64,000 bases of DNA from Bradyrhizobium sp. SK17. GTDB lineage: Bacteria; Pseudomonadota; Alphaproteobacteria; Rhizobiales; Xanthobacteraceae. The stretch spans positions 7,579,001-7,643,000 of the forward strand of contig NZ_CP025113.1 in the NCBI RefSeq assembly GCF_002831585.1, in the 5' to 3' direction. The translations under genes and the position numbers were made by a program. Below, one piece after another: positions 43,825-52,924 of this stretch. The notes beneath the pieces are model-generated. The model was not told the DNA's origin, ran no database searches, and saw only the letters and a program-made list of their open reading frames with translations. The number at the start of each line of letters is the position of its first letter. Position 1 is the first letter of the stretch.

Positions 43825-44852
43825 ACGAGAAGACGCCCCCGCGGCGGCCGGCGACGTTCAAGCTCGACGATCCCGGCGTGGTCGTGATGGACCCGGACGA
43901 CAGCGGTCGCCTCAACCGCGGCACGATCCAGATCGTGCCTGAAGCGGAGCCCGCGCAACTGCCGGTGCCGGTCGATACGCCGCTGCTGCCCGAGCGCCGC
44001 GGCTTCCGCTGGGGCACGTTATTCTGGAGCGCTGTCGGGGGCCTCGTGCTGCTCGGCAGCGGGCTCGGCGTCCTCAACCTGGTCGAGGATCTGTTCGCGC
44101 GCAATGAAGGCCTCGGCTTCCTCGGGCTGGCGCTCGCCGTCATCGCCGTCGTGGCGCTCGCGGTCGTCACCATGCGCGAGCTGGTCGGGCTGGCGCGGCT
44201 TGCGACCATCGAGAAGCTGCATCTGCGCGCCGCCGAGGTGCTGATCAGCGACGACCGCGCCGCAAGCCGCACTGTCGTCGCCGACCTGCTCAAGCTCGCG
44301 CACCGGACCCCGCAGCTCGCCCGGGCCCGCAGCGCGTTGCAGAGCCACACCGATGATATCATTGATGGCGCCGACATGATCCGGCTCGCCGAGCGCGAAT
44401 TGATGACGCCACTCGACGAGGAAGCGCGGCGCCTGGTGTCTTCGGCCGCGCAGCGCGTCTCGGTCGTCACCGCGGTCAGCCCGCGCGCGCTGTTCGACGT
44501 GCTGTTCGTGTTCGTGGCGAGCTTGCGGATGATCCGCCAGCTGGCGCGGCTCTATGGCGGCCGGCCAGGCGCGCTCGGCATGATCCGCCTGCTCCGCCAC
44601 GTGATCGCGCATCTCGCCATCACCGGCGGCATGGCCGCGAGCGATAGTCTGATCCAGCAGATGCTCGGCCACGGCATCGCGGCAAAACTGTCACAGCGGC
44701 TCGGCGAAGGCATGCTCAACGGCCTGTTGACCGCCCGCCTCGGCCTCGCCGCGATCGACGTCACCCGCCCGCTTCCCTTCAACGCCCTGCCCCGCCCGGT
44801 GCTGACCGATCTGGCGAAGGATTTGATCCGCAAGCGCGACGAAGCGGAATAG
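43821..44852 (+). CDS. TIGR01620/YcjF-family membrane protein
   Basis: A 343-residue protein with a proline-rich cytoplasmic N-terminus, two membrane helices (about 62-88 and 97-117: G-G-L-V-L-L-G-S-G-L-G and A-L-A-V-I-A-V-V-A-L) and a large C-terminal domain with weakly hydrophobic segments. Matches the YcjF/DUF697-like family that pairs with YcjX. It is coupled to the ycjX-like gene by an ATGA overlap. Probably a membrane partner of that P-loop protein; the process served is unknown. It is followed by an intergenic repeat and converges on the ArnT-like gene. Confidence 0.85.
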   Translation: MNEKTPPRRPATFKLDDPGVVVMDPDDSGRLNRGTIQIVPEAEPAQLPVPVDTPLLPERRGFRWGTLFWSAVGGLVLLGSGLGVLNLVEDLFARNEGLGFLGLALAVIAVVALAVVTMRELVGLARLATIEKLHLRAAEVLISDDRAASRTVVADLLKLAHRTPQLARARSALQSHTDDIIDGADMIRLAERELMTPLDEEARRLVSSAAQRVSVVTAVSPRALFDVLFVFVASLRMIRQLARLYGGRPGALGMIRLLRHVIAHLAITGGMAASDSLIQQMLGHGIAAKLSQRLGEGMLNGLLTARLGLAAIDVTRPLPFNALPRPVLTDLAKDLIRKRDEAE

Positions 44853-44904
44853 CCACCCGCTCCTTCAGGGCGGCATCGTGCCAGTTGCGGCACAGTGGCA
44901 GTTG

Positions 44905-45062
44905 TTGCGCCCTCTCCCCTTGTGGGAGAGGGCAGCTCAGACAGCCGTCGCGGGTTCGCTTGGGTGAGGGGTATCCATCCGCGCGCACCGCGCCTGCGGA
45001 GAGAGACCCCTCATCCGGCAGCCTTCGGCTGCCACCTTCTCCCACAAGGGGAGAAGGTGATC
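44905..45062. repeat. Composite palindromic repeat overlapping a gene end
   Basis: Three hairpins in 160 bp: GCCCTCTCCC/GGGAGAGGGC (44909-44932), GGCAGCC/GGCTGCC (45017-45033), and the perfect 11-bp stem CACCTTCTCCC/GGGAGAAGGTG (45033-45043 with 45049-45059). Similar CTTCTCCC-type repeats occur throughout Bradyrhizobium genomes. The right half overlaps the last codons of the ArnT-like gene. Confidence 0.75.
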
Positions 45063-46669
45063 TCGCAAGAATCCGAGAGCATCGCCAGCACGCGCCAGCG
45101 GAAGAACGTCGTATCCGGCCGCGGCGACAGGTCGGGCGTCCAGCCCGAGATCTTCTCCAGCGCATAGGTGTCCATCACCATGCCGCGCCAGCTCCGTGTC
45201 ACGCGCTCCAGCGGCTGGCGCACCGCCGATGTTTCGCTCCACAGCGGCAGATTGTTCTCGGGCTCGCGCCCGACATAGATGCCGGCATGATCGCGGATCT
45301 TGTCCATGCCGGGATCGGCGAAGCCCTGGAAGCGGCCGCGCTCGTTGATCTCGATCACAGGCACCCGGCCGCGCAGCATCCAGCGCAGCATCGCATAGGT
45401 TCGGTAATCCGTGGTCGCGACCCAGGTCGCGCCGGTGGCCTCAACCTGCGCCAGGGTATGCGCAGCCACCACATCGTAGCCCGCTTCGGTGCCGATCGGA
45501 TCGGTGCGGCCGATCAGATTCCACGGCGCGAACATGTAATAGAGGAACACGCAGGCGACGAAGGCGATGCCTGTCGAGATCGCGGTCCGGGCCCAATAGA
45601 TCGTCGATTTGACGAGCCCGGCCGACCAGCCCTCGAACGGCATCCGCGTGACATTGATGGCGACGGCCGCAAAGCCTGCCGGCCACAGGAACATCGGCCA
45701 GGTGTCACCGACCCGCAAGGTCAGCGACTTCCAGAGGAAGTAGAAGAACGGCACCAGCACCGCGGTCGCCAGCAGGATCGCCACCGGCTCGCGCTTGCGA
45801 TAGCCGCGCCATGCCGTCAGCGCGGTGCCGAACAGCGTCACGGGCAACAGCACAAAGCCGACCAGGCCGAACTGCATGCCGATGAACTCGCCAAGCGTAC
45901 GGAACGTCAGGTCGCGCTCGACGGTGGCGCGCACCGCCTGGAAGCGGAACGAGGCCCAGTCGTGCTCCGCGTTCCAGATCAGCACCGGCGAGAACACGGC
46001 GATCGCGATCAGCGCGGCGAGGTACGGGTACGGGCTGCGCAGCCAGCGCCAGCGCCAATCCGGCACCAGCGCGAAGGCGAGCACCGCCGGCACGAACATG
46101 ATCGCGGTGAATTTCGAGAGCAGCGCAAGCCCCGCGAACAACCCTGCGGCCAGCCACCAGCGTCCGTCATGGCTCTGCGCGAGCCGCACCAGCGACCACA
46201 GCATGGCGACCGAGAACGGGATCAGCGCCGTGTCGGGCGCCACCTTGGCCATTAACAACCCGTAATAAAGCGCAGCCTCCGGCAGCAGCAGCGCGAGCAT
46301 CACCGCGCGGACATTGTTCGATGTCATGCGGCGGACAATGTCGGCAAGCAGGAGCTGGGTCGCCAGCATCGCCACGATGCCACCGAGGCGGACGCCGAGA
46401 TTGGTGTCGCCGAGAACGGCGGTGCCGCAGCGGATGAACCAGGCGACCATCGGCGGATGGTCGAGGAAGGACAGCACGCTTTCCTTCGACCAGGTCCAGT
46501 AGTAAGCCTCGTCGGTGCGCAGATCGAGCGCATGGGCATAGACCAGCCGCATCGCGGTCATGGCAACGATCACGGCGATCACGCCACGCCAATCCGGCGC
46601 CCGCGAACGGGCCGGCTTAACGCTGATGTTACCGGCTCCGGGCTTGGGTTCGGCTTGGGCTATCGTCAC
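45011..46669 (-). CDS. Glycosyltransferase family 39 (ArnT-like) membrane protein
   Basis: A 552-residue GT-C fold transferase. About 11-12 helices, with the catalytic acidic loop after the first helix (D-L-R-T-D-E-A-Y-Y-W-T-W) and L-D-H-P-P-M-V-A-W-F typical of PMT/ArnT proteins. It transfers a sugar from a polyprenyl-phosphate donor to lipid A, protein or another lipid on the periplasmic side. The start is a GTG at 46669 without strong ribosome site. The last 20 or so residues (I-T-F-S-P-C-G-R-R-W-Q-P-K-A-A-G) are encoded by the intergenic repeat and look like an acquired tail. It converges on the TIGR01620 gene. Confidence 0.83.
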   Translation of the reverse strand: MTIAQAEPKPGAGNISVKPARSRAPDWRGVIAVIVAMTAMRLVYAHALDLRTDEAYYWTWSKESVLSFLDHPPMVAWFIRCGTAVLGDTNLGVRLGGIVAMLATQLLLADIVRRMTSNNVRAVMLALLLPEAALYYGLLMAKVAPDTALIPFSVAMLWSLVRLAQSHDGRWWLAAGLFAGLALLSKFTAIMFVPAVLAFALVPDWRWRWLRSPYPYLAALIAIAVFSPVLIWNAEHDWASFRFQAVRATVERDLTFRTLGEFIGMQFGLVGFVLLPVTLFGTALTAWRGYRKREPVAILLATAVLVPFFYFLWKSLTLRVGDTWPMFLWPAGFAAVAINVTRMPFEGWSAGLVKSTIYWARTAISTGIAFVACVFLYYMFAPWNLIGRTDPIGTEAGYDVVAAHTLAQVEATGATWVATTDYRTYAMLRWMLRGRVPVIEINERGRFQGFADPGMDKIRDHAGIYVGREPENNLPLWSETSAVRQPLERVTRSWRGMVMDTYALEKISGWTPDLSPRPDTTFFRWRVLAMLSDSCEITFSPCGRRWQPKAAG

Positions 46670-46787
46670 GCGGGCTTTTTGTTCGACTCTTAACGGAGTG
46701 TCAACGTTCCGCGGCGCCGGCTACCCACCGCCAGACCGGGCCCGTGGTGGTGTTCAGCGCGGGAATTAAACACTAGACTTGTCGATC

Positions 46788-48533
46788 ATGAATCACATGG
46801 CCTCCCCCTCGCGCGAGCACCTGCAGGACATGGCCCGCGGCGTCGGCCTGCGGCAGGTCCGCCTCGTCACGGGGGCGATCATGTTCGCCTACCTGATCAG
46901 CCATTTCCTCAACCACGCGCTCGGCAATATCTCGACGGAGGCGTTGGCGATCGGGGTGCACTACCACACCGAGTTCTGGCAATTCCTGCCGGTCGCCATC
47001 GTGTTCTACACCGCCTGCCTGGTGCACACCGCGCTTGGCATCTGGGCGCTGTTTCAGCGCCGCGAATTCCACTGGAAGGCGGTCGAGCCGCTGCAACTCG
47101 CGCTCGGCCTCAGCATCCCGATGCTGATCATCGTGCACGTCGTCGGCGTCCGGCTCGGCCAGACCCTGTACGGGCACGAAAAGCTCTATCCGCAAGAGCT
47201 GTACAACTTCTTCATCGCCTCTCCACTCCGGCTGTGGCAGATGCTGGCGGTGCTGGTGATCGCCTGGGTGCATGGCTGCATCGGCCTGTATTTCTGGCTG
47301 CGGATGCGTCCATCGTTCCAGCGCACGGCGCCGTTCCTGCTCGCCGCGGCCGTGCTGATCCCGACGCTGGCGATGCTCGGCATCTATCAGGCCGGCCGCG
47401 CCACGATCGCGGATTATCAGGACCCCGACTGGCGGCGCGAGGAGCTGTCGGTGCAGAAGCTCGGCACCGCGGCCCAGGCGACCACTCTCGAGAACATCAC
47501 AAATGGCCTGACGATCGGCTATCTCGGCCTGCTCGGCCTGGTCCTGCTTGCGCGCGGCGCGCGTGCCCTGCTCGAACGCCGCGGCGGCATGATCGCGCTG
47601 TCCTATGGCAACGGCCGCACATTGCGGGTGCCGAAGGGATTGAGCGTGCTGGAAGCGAGCCTGCGCTACAACGTACCGCATGCGAGCGTCTGCGGCGGCC
47701 GTGCGCGCTGCTCGACCTGCCGCATCCGCATCATCGGCGATCACGCCGCCCTCCCCGAGCCCTCGCCGCGCGAGGCGTTCGTGCTGCACCGGGTCGGCAA
47801 TGACGATCCGTCGATCCGGCTCGCCTGCCAGCTACGGCCGACCGGCGACCTGACCTTCTTCCAGCTGTTCCTGCCGCACACGATGTCGGCCAACGCACAT
47901 GCCGGCAATCCGACGCGGGTCGGTCAGGAGCGTTATCTCGTCAGCATGTTCGTCGACATGCGCGGCTCGACGCAGCTTGCCGAGAAGCGGCTGCCGTTCG
48001 ACACCGTGTTCATCGTCAACCGCTTCCTCGGCGCGGTGTCGCAGGCGGTGCTGGAGGCCGGCGGGCGGCCCAACCAGTTCATCGGCGACGGCATGCTGGC
48101 GCTGTTCGGGCTCAGCACCGACCGCCACGAAGCCTGCCGCCAGGCCTTGCGCGCGGCGGCGCTGATCGCAGCCAATATCGAAGAGCTGAACCAATTCCTC
48201 AGCCATGACCTGCGCGAGCCGATCCGCTTCGGCATCGGCGTCCATGGCGGCGAGGTGATCGTCGGCGATATCGGTTATCGCGACCATATGGTGTTCACCG
48301 CGCTCGGCGATGCCGTCAACGTCGCGGCAAGGCTGCAGGACATGACCAAGGCGCTGGCCTGCGAGGCCGTCATCTCCGACGAGGTGCGCGTCACCGCGGG
48401 ACTCGCTGACGATGCCCTGCCGGTGCAGGAGGTCGCGATCCGCGGCCGCAACGAGCCGATGATCGTGCGCACCGTCGAGGCGACGCGCATCCTGTCCACG
48501 TTGGTCGACGACCAGCATGCGGTCGCGGCCTGA
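46788..48533 (+). CDS. cyaC: CyaC-like redox-sensing adenylate cyclase
   Basis: A 581-residue fusion. Residues 1-265 form a six-helix membrane domain with many His residues (S-H-F-L-N-H-A, H-T-A-L-G, I-V-H-V-V-G, W-V-H-G-C-I), as in diheme-b anchors. Next is a 2Fe-2S ferredoxin domain with Cys302, 308, 311 and 347 (CX5CX2CX35C). Then a class III cyclase: metal aspartates 390 and 434 (F-V-D-M-R-G-S, F-I-G-D-G-M), Asn511 and Arg515 (N-V-A-A-R). This is the architecture of Sinorhizobium CyaC, a quinone-responsive cyclase. The usual purine-specifying Lys is Gln430 here. The ATG at 46788 is chosen. Confidence 0.85.
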   Translation: MNHMASPSREHLQDMARGVGLRQVRLVTGAIMFAYLISHFLNHALGNISTEALAIGVHYHTEFWQFLPVAIVFYTACLVHTALGIWALFQRREFHWKAVEPLQLALGLSIPMLIIVHVVGVRLGQTLYGHEKLYPQELYNFFIASPLRLWQMLAVLVIAWVHGCIGLYFWLRMRPSFQRTAPFLLAAAVLIPTLAMLGIYQAGRATIADYQDPDWRREELSVQKLGTAAQATTLENITNGLTIGYLGLLGLVLLARGARALLERRGGMIALSYGNGRTLRVPKGLSVLEASLRYNVPHASVCGGRARCSTCRIRIIGDHAALPEPSPREAFVLHRVGNDDPSIRLACQLRPTGDLTFFQLFLPHTMSANAHAGNPTRVGQERYLVSMFVDMRGSTQLAEKRLPFDTVFIVNRFLGAVSQAVLEAGGRPNQFIGDGMLALFGLSTDRHEACRQALRAAALIAANIEELNQFLSHDLREPIRFGIGVHGGEVIVGDIGYRDHMVFTALGDAVNVAARLQDMTKALACEAVISDEVRVTAGLADDALPVQEVAIRGRNEPMIVRTVEATRILSTLVDDQHAVAA

Positions 48534-48696
48534 CCACCTCTCCTCTGCCTTTCCCCGAGTGTGATCTTCCGCACAGCTGAGCGTGCACCCATCAGCGATG
48601 CTCGAACGCGTCCCAAGCCGGATGCGACAGACTGGCGATGGGCAACACCGCAACCGCGCCGCGACCGAGTTCAAGGCGCATCTGGAGGAGAAGACC

Positions 48697-48921
48697 ATGC
48701 TTCGCAAGATCACGCTCGCTTTCGCCACTGTTGCGATCGTCGGTGCCGCCGCGCTGGCGCCGACCTCTGCTTCCGCCAAGCCGTTCTTCTGGCACCCGCA
48801 TCATCACTTCTGGGGCGGCCCAGGCATCGCCGTCGGCTTCGTCGACTCCGGCTGCTACGTCACCCGCCTGGTGATGACGCCCTACGGTTATCGCTATCGC
48901 ACCGTGAACGTCTGCTACTGA
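48697..48921 (+). CDS. Small secreted His-rich protein
   Basis: A 74-residue protein with a signal peptide (residues 1-27, ending ASA-K) and a 47-residue mature part. It is rich in His and aromatic residues at the start (F-F-W-H-P-H-H-H-F-W) and has two cysteines (S-G-C-Y, V-N-V-C-Y). GGAGGAG precedes the ATG at 48697 by 6 nt. A His cluster could bind metal; otherwise the function is unknown. It ends with a hairpin terminator and is monocistronic. Similar small secreted proteins occur in multiple copies in Bradyrhizobium. Confidence 0.7.
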   Translation: MLRKITLAFATVAIVGAAALAPTSASAKPFFWHPHHHFWGGPGIAVGFVDSGCYVTRLVMTPYGYRYRTVNVCY

Positions 48922-48947
48922 TCGACACTTCGACCTGGAATCGAAAT

Positions 48948-48978
48948 GCCCCGGTCGTCCGCGCGACCGGGGCTTCTC
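48948..48978 (+). terminator. Probable terminator
   Basis: A 10-bp perfect stem GCCCCGGTCG/CGACCGGGGC with a 6-base loop, followed by TTCTCGTTGTT. It is 26 bp after the small His-rich gene. The T-tract is weak, so termination may be partial. Confidence 0.6.
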
Positions 48979-49141
48979 GTTGTTGCGATGCAATGCCGGT
49001 GACCGCTGCGAAAGCTCAATTGACTTGCTGTTCCCCGATGCGACATTCGTCGCCGCGCGCAGTCCATGATGCGAAGGCGCGCAAGGCAATCTGAGCCTGG
49101 TGATGACCAGCTCACGACAGAACAGCTTCGGAGGAAGCGGA

Positions 49142-50341
49142 ATGCTCGATCGACGAGACTTGATGAAGCGCGCCGGGTTGGCCGCTTTGGTGACGGGGCT
49201 GGGATCAAGGGGCTCACTCGCCCTCGACACCGTGACGCTGCCCTTCGGCAATGGCGAACGGCCGCTGGTGCGCTATCCGCAGAAGCGCCCGATGATCGGG
49301 CTCACCAGCCGGCCCCCGCAGCTCGAAACGCCATTCGCGGTCTTCAACGACGGCCCGCTGACGCCGAACAACGCCTTCTTCGTCCGCTATCACCTTGCCG
49401 GTGTCCCCTACGACCTCGACCCGGACAAGTTCACGCTCGAGATCAAGGGCAAGGTCGACAAGCCGCTGAAACTGTCGCTGAAGGACATCCGGAATCTAAA
49501 GGCAACTGAGCTCGTCGCCGTCAACCAGTGCTCCGGCAACAGCCGCGGCTTCTTCAATCCGCGCGTCGCAGGCGGCCAGCTTGGCAATGGCGCGATGGGT
49601 TGCGCACGCTGGCACGGCGTGCCGCTGAAGACCGTGCTCGACATGGCCGGCGTGCAGGCTGGCGCCAGGCAGGTCACCTTCAACGGCATGGACGGCCCGG
49701 TGATGGAGACGACACCCGATTTCGTCAAGGCGCTCGACATCGACCACGCCCGCGACGGCGAGGTGATGCTGGCCTGGGGCATGAACGGCGAGGAGCTGCC
49801 GTTCCTCAACGGCTTCCCGCTTCGTCTCGTGGTGCCGGGCTATTACGGCACCTACTGGGTGAAGCACCTCAACGAGATCACCGTGATCGACAGCGTGTTC
49901 GACGGCTTCTGGATGAAGTCCGCCTATCGGATTCCGGATACGCCGAACAACGCGGTCGAGCCCGGCACCGCGCCGAAGGCGACGATCCCGATCAACCGCT
50001 TCACGGTGCGCTCGTTCATCACCAGCGTTGCCGACGGCGCCAAGCTGAAGGCCGGCCGCACCATGCTGCGCGGCATCGCCTTCGACGGCGGCAAGGGCAT
50101 CAAGGAGGTTGCGGTCTCGATCGACGGCGGCAAGAGCTGGACGCCGGCCAAGCTCGGCAAGGATCTCGGCAAATACGCGTTCCGCGAATGGAAGCTGAAG
50201 GTCGCGCTGCCGGCCGGCGCCTCGGATTTGAAAGTGCGCGCCACCAATAATGCCGGCGACACCCAGCCGATGGATCCATTGTGGAATCCGGCCGGCTATC
50301 TGCGCAATGTCGTCGAAACCGTGCGCGTCACCGCGGCGTGA
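49142..50341 (+). CDS. sorA: Sulfite dehydrogenase molybdenum subunit (SorA)
   Basis: A 399-residue protein of the sulfite oxidase family. A Tat signal ([13 protein letters not shown]) begins it. The molybdopterin domain has the Mo-ligating Cys130 in [20 protein letters not shown] and [15 protein letters not shown]-terminal Ig-like dimerisation domain follows ([20 protein letters not shown]). There is no heme domain in the chain; electrons pass to SorB. GGAGGAAG precedes the ATG at 49142. It oxidises sulfite to sulfate in the periplasm; sorB begins 11 bp after its stop codon. Confidence 0.9.
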   Translation: MLDRRDLMKRAGLAALVTGLGSRGSLALDTVTLPFGNGERPLVRYPQKRPMIGLTSRPPQLETPFAVFNDGPLTPNNAFFVRYHLAGVPYDLDPDKFTLEIKGKVDKPLKLSLKDIRNLKATELVAVNQCSGNSRGFFNPRVAGGQLGNGAMGCARWHGVPLKTVLDMAGVQAGARQVTFNGMDGPVMETTPDFVKALDIDHARDGEVMLAWGMNGEELPFLNGFPLRLVVPGYYGTYWVKHLNEITVIDSVFDGFWMKSAYRIPDTPNNAVEPGTAPKATIPINRFTVRSFITSVADGAKLKAGRTMLRGIAFDGGKGIKEVAVSIDGGKSWTPAKLGKDLGKYAFREWKLKVALPAGASDLKVRATNNAGDTQPMDPLWNPAGYLRNVVETVRVTAA

Positions 50342-50352
50342 GGAGCAGCATC

Positions 50353-50664
50353 ATGATCAGCAAGCCGCTCGCCACGCTCGTCGCGGTCGCCACATTGTCG
50401 GTTGGCGCCGCATTGGCCGCGCCCGTGAATTACACGCTCCCCGAGGAGACTGCGGCCTTCAAGCCGGGTCCCAACCTCGACGTGGTGCAGAGCAACTGCA
50501 CTGGCTGCCACTCGGCGGACTACATCAAGACGCAGCCGCAGGGCGAGAAGTTCAAGAAGGATTTCTGGCAGGCCGAAGTGACCAAGATGATCAAGGTCTA
50601 CGGCGCACCGATCGACCAGGCCGACATCGGCAAGATCGTCGATTATCTCAGCGCGACCTATTGA
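50353..50664 (+). CDS. sorB: Sulfite dehydrogenase cytochrome c subunit (SorB)
   Basis: A 103-residue c-type cytochrome with a signal peptide (residues 1-22). The heme attachment site is C49-T-G-C52-H53, and the C-terminal helix I-V-D-Y-L-S-A-T-Y is typical of small cytochromes c. It accepts electrons from SorA and passes them to the respiratory chain. GAGGAG lies 9 nt before the ATG. It is in an operon with sorA, with 11 bp between stop and start. A GC-rich hairpin follows the stop. Confidence 0.88.
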   Translation: MISKPLATLVAVATLSVGAALAAPVNYTLPEETAAFKPGPNLDVVQSNCTGCHSADYIKTQPQGEKFKKDFWQAEVTKMIKVYGAPIDQADIGKIVDYLSATY

Positions 50665-50680
50665 GGCGGGCTACTCGATT

Positions 50681-50712
50681 CTCGCGCGCCGGTGGAAAAG
50701 CCAGCGCGCGAG
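50681..50712 (+). terminator. Possible terminator hairpin after sorAB
   Basis: CTCGCGCGC/GCGCGCGAG forms a perfect 9-bp stem with a 14-base loop 17 bp after the sorB stop. No T-run follows, so it may be a processing or Rho-assisted end rather than a classic terminator. Confidence 0.4.
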
Positions 50713-50951
50713 ACGAAGGCAACGAAGTCATTCGGTTCAGTGGAACCAGTCTGTTTTGCAGTGCATCAATTGACCATGAAACAGGCAATCCGGCACCAAA
50801 TCCCTGCAAAGCGGGTTGTTTCCGGTCAAAAACACACCGTCGTTTGATCTACCCAGCTTTTTTCAAACTGCTATCCTGTGCGGTACGGACAAGTCGGTTG
50901 GTGCGGGGGCCGGCTGGTCTGTTTTCGATTGATTCCGCGGAGACGACTGGA
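50713..50951 (+). promoter_or_regulatory. Long leader of the cold-shock gene
   Basis: About 240 bp without coding potential upstream of the cold-shock gene. A TATCCT hexamer at 50872-50877 could be a -10 element, leaving a leader of about 70 nt. Long structured leaders are typical for csp genes. No -35 match is convincing, so the promoter call is weak. Confidence 0.3.
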
Positions 50952-51152
50952 ATGCCCAAAGGTACAGTGAAGTGGTTCAACCCGACCAAGGGTTATGGAT
51001 TTATCCAGCCCGCAACAGGCGGCAAGGACATTTTCGTGCATATTTCAGCGGTTCAGAAGGCTGGCCTACAGTCCCTGAACGAAGGCCAATCGGTTGAATA
51101 CGAAGAGATCGCAAATCGCGGCAAGACGTCGGCCGAGAACCTCAAGGTCTAG
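50952..51152 (+). CDS. cspA: Cold-shock domain protein
   Basis: A 66-residue single OB-fold protein with both RNA-binding motifs intact: K-G-Y-G-F-I (RNP-1) and D-I-F-V-H-I (RNP-2), starting [10 protein letters not shown]. It acts as an RNA chaperone, and some paralogues are stress- rather than cold-induced. The ATG at 50952 has weak GGA-like sequence upstream but the start is fixed by homology. It is monocistronic. Which numbered paralogue it is cannot be told from the sequence. Confidence 0.93.
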   Translation: MPKGTVKWFNPTKGYGFIQPATGGKDIFVHISAVQKAGLQSLNEGQSVEYEEIANRGKTSAENLKV

Positions 51153-51429
51153 CGTAACAACGCCAGATCCGGCGGCGCACTCTCGGACGCCATCCGGGAG
51201 TGGGGGCCGATCCACACAGCAGATCACGTGACGTTCGGCGGGGCGGGCACGGCGCCCGCGCCACGACGATGATTTTTCCGACGAGCGCCGGTCGCGCGTC
51301 GATGATCTTCATTTGCTCCACGACATCCCGCGGCGCCCTCTTCGTGCCGAACCGATCCCGTATCGCGAGAGCGCGAACGAATTGCCGGATCGCGGTATCG
51401 CAATCGCGCCAGGAACACGGGAGTTCCGC

Positions 51430-52149
51430 ATGAATCTTGCCGACAATTGGGAAGCGGAGTCCGGCCGATGGATCGCATGGGCGCGGCATCCCGGACATGA
51501 CAGCTACTGGCGATTTCACCGCGACCAGTTCCTCGCCTTGCTGCCTCCGCCCGGCCTGCGGACGATCGACATCGGCTGCGGCGAAGGACGATTGACGCGG
51601 CACCTGAAAGAGCTCGGGCATCGCATCGTCGGCATCGATGCGTCGCCCTCGATGGTCGCGGCCGCCCGCGCCTCGGACCCGTCGATGGATCTGAGGATCG
51701 CCGATGCCGCCGCATTGCCGCTGCAAGACGCGAGCGCCGATCTCGCGGTCGCCTTCATGACCCTTCACGACATCGATGCTATGCCGCACGCCGTCGCCGA
51801 GATCGCGCGCGTGCTCATGCCCGGCGGACGATTGTGTTTCGCGATCGTCCATCCGATCAACTCGGCCGGCCAGTTCGAGCGCCCGGTGGCCGACGCGCCG
51901 TTCGTCATCAAGGGTGACTACCTGCGCCCGTTCACCTTCTCGGATACGGTCGAGCGGGCCGGCCTGACGATGACGTTTCACAGCCGGCATCGCCCCCTGG
52001 AAGACTACTTCGCGGCGCTTCAGGACGCGGGCTTGCTGGTCGAGGCGCTGCGTGAACCTGCCGTTCCCGAGCACGCGATCGAGTCGGACAACAGCCGCCG
52101 CTGGCAACGACTGCCGCTGTTCCTGCATGTCCGTGCCCGCCGTCCGTGA
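51430..52149 (+). CDS. Class I SAM-dependent methyltransferase
   Basis: A 239-residue methyltransferase. Motif I is T-I-D-I-G-C-G-E-G-R-L-T-R-H-L (about 45-59), motif II ends in V-G-I-D-A-S-P, and A-D-A-A-A-L-P-L-Q-D-A-S-A-D-L is the adenine-binding segment. It belongs to the UbiE/COQ5-like group (methyltransferase type 11), so the acceptor is a small molecule of unknown nature. The ATG at 51430 is chosen. The 277-bp gap upstream has no other gene. It converges on the secreted hypothetical gene. Confidence 0.83.
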   Translation: MNLADNWEAESGRWIAWARHPGHDSYWRFHRDQFLALLPPPGLRTIDIGCGEGRLTRHLKELGHRIVGIDASPSMVAAARASDPSMDLRIADAAALPLQDASADLAVAFMTLHDIDAMPHAVAEIARVLMPGGRLCFAIVHPINSAGQFERPVADAPFVIKGDYLRPFTFSDTVERAGLTMTFHSRHRPLEDYFAALQDAGLLVEALREPAVPEHAIESDNSRRWQRLPLFLHVRARRP

Positions 52150-52181
52150 GGCATGCTACAGGCAGGTGCCGCCCTGGTCGT

Positions 52182-52832
52182 TCAATCTTCCGTCACCCAT
52201 TGGGCAACGGTCATGACGTCAGGCGGCTGCAGATAACCGCGCGGCCAGAGATCGACGGCCCATTCGACCTTGGTTGCGCGCTCGACCAGCACGGCGGTGT
52301 TGTGCGGCGTCTGCCCCAGCGAGAAACCGCGGTAGTGCGGATCGCCGACAGTGTGAAACTTGAACAGGTTCCACGCCTGCATCACCAGCATCAGGCTGGT
52401 GGTGTTACGGGTGGTGTCCCAGCAATCGTAATTGTGCTTGTCGTCATTGGCGCGGAAGTCGGCCTTGGCCACGCGCTTGTCGGTGCCGAGGATCGGCCCC
52501 ATGCGGCGGTCGAGCCAGATCACGGCCTTCTGCGTGGCCGCACGTTCGGCGGCGGCATTGGCGCGGCCCGCAGCCATGATCCTGGTCAGCGCCGCCTTGT
52601 CGGCGGCATTGAAATCCAGCATCTCGCGGCGCCGACAGACGAAGCCATAGCAGACCGTCATCGTCGACGCCGACGGCGGATAGATCGAGACCGACGTGTA
52701 GAGCTGCATGACGCCTGCGCTGAGTTCAGCGGCGCCGGCCGGAGTTGAAGCCGGCAGCGACAACATGAGCGCCGTGACCACGCCGGCAAATCCGGCGCGT
52801 CGCATTCGTATCGGCTGATCGGCGTCCTGCAT
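52182..52832 (-). CDS. Conserved secreted hypothetical protein
   Basis: A 216-residue protein with a signal peptide (about residues 1-34, basic start then L-M-L-S-L-P-A-S-T-P-A-G-A-A). The mature part has three cysteines (V-C-Y-G-F-V-C-R, D-C-W-D-T-T-R-N) and conserved-looking aromatic blocks (N-Y-D-C-W-D, W-N-L-F-K-F-H, Y-R-G-F-S-L-G-Q-T-P-H-N-T-A-V). I do not recognise a family. The ATG at 52832 follows GGGG by 7 nt; a second ATG nine codons later would give a shorter signal. It is co-directional with the Lrp gene, 92 bp downstream of it. Confidence 0.65.
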   Translation of the reverse strand: MQDADQPIRMRRAGFAGVVTALMLSLPASTPAGAAELSAGVMQLYTSVSIYPPSASTMTVCYGFVCRRREMLDFNAADKAALTRIMAAGRANAAAERAATQKAVIWLDRRMGPILGTDKRVAKADFRANDDKHNYDCWDTTRNTTSLMLVMQAWNLFKFHTVGDPHYRGFSLGQTPHNTAVLVERATKVEWAVDLWPRGYLQPPDVMTVAQWVTED

Positions 52833-52924
52833 GACCACTGCCCCAAGTTGTGGACAGGATTATCGCGGGTGCGTCGCGATGCCAATACATCAGGCGCATG
52901 GCTGTGGATCAGTTCGAGGGAACG

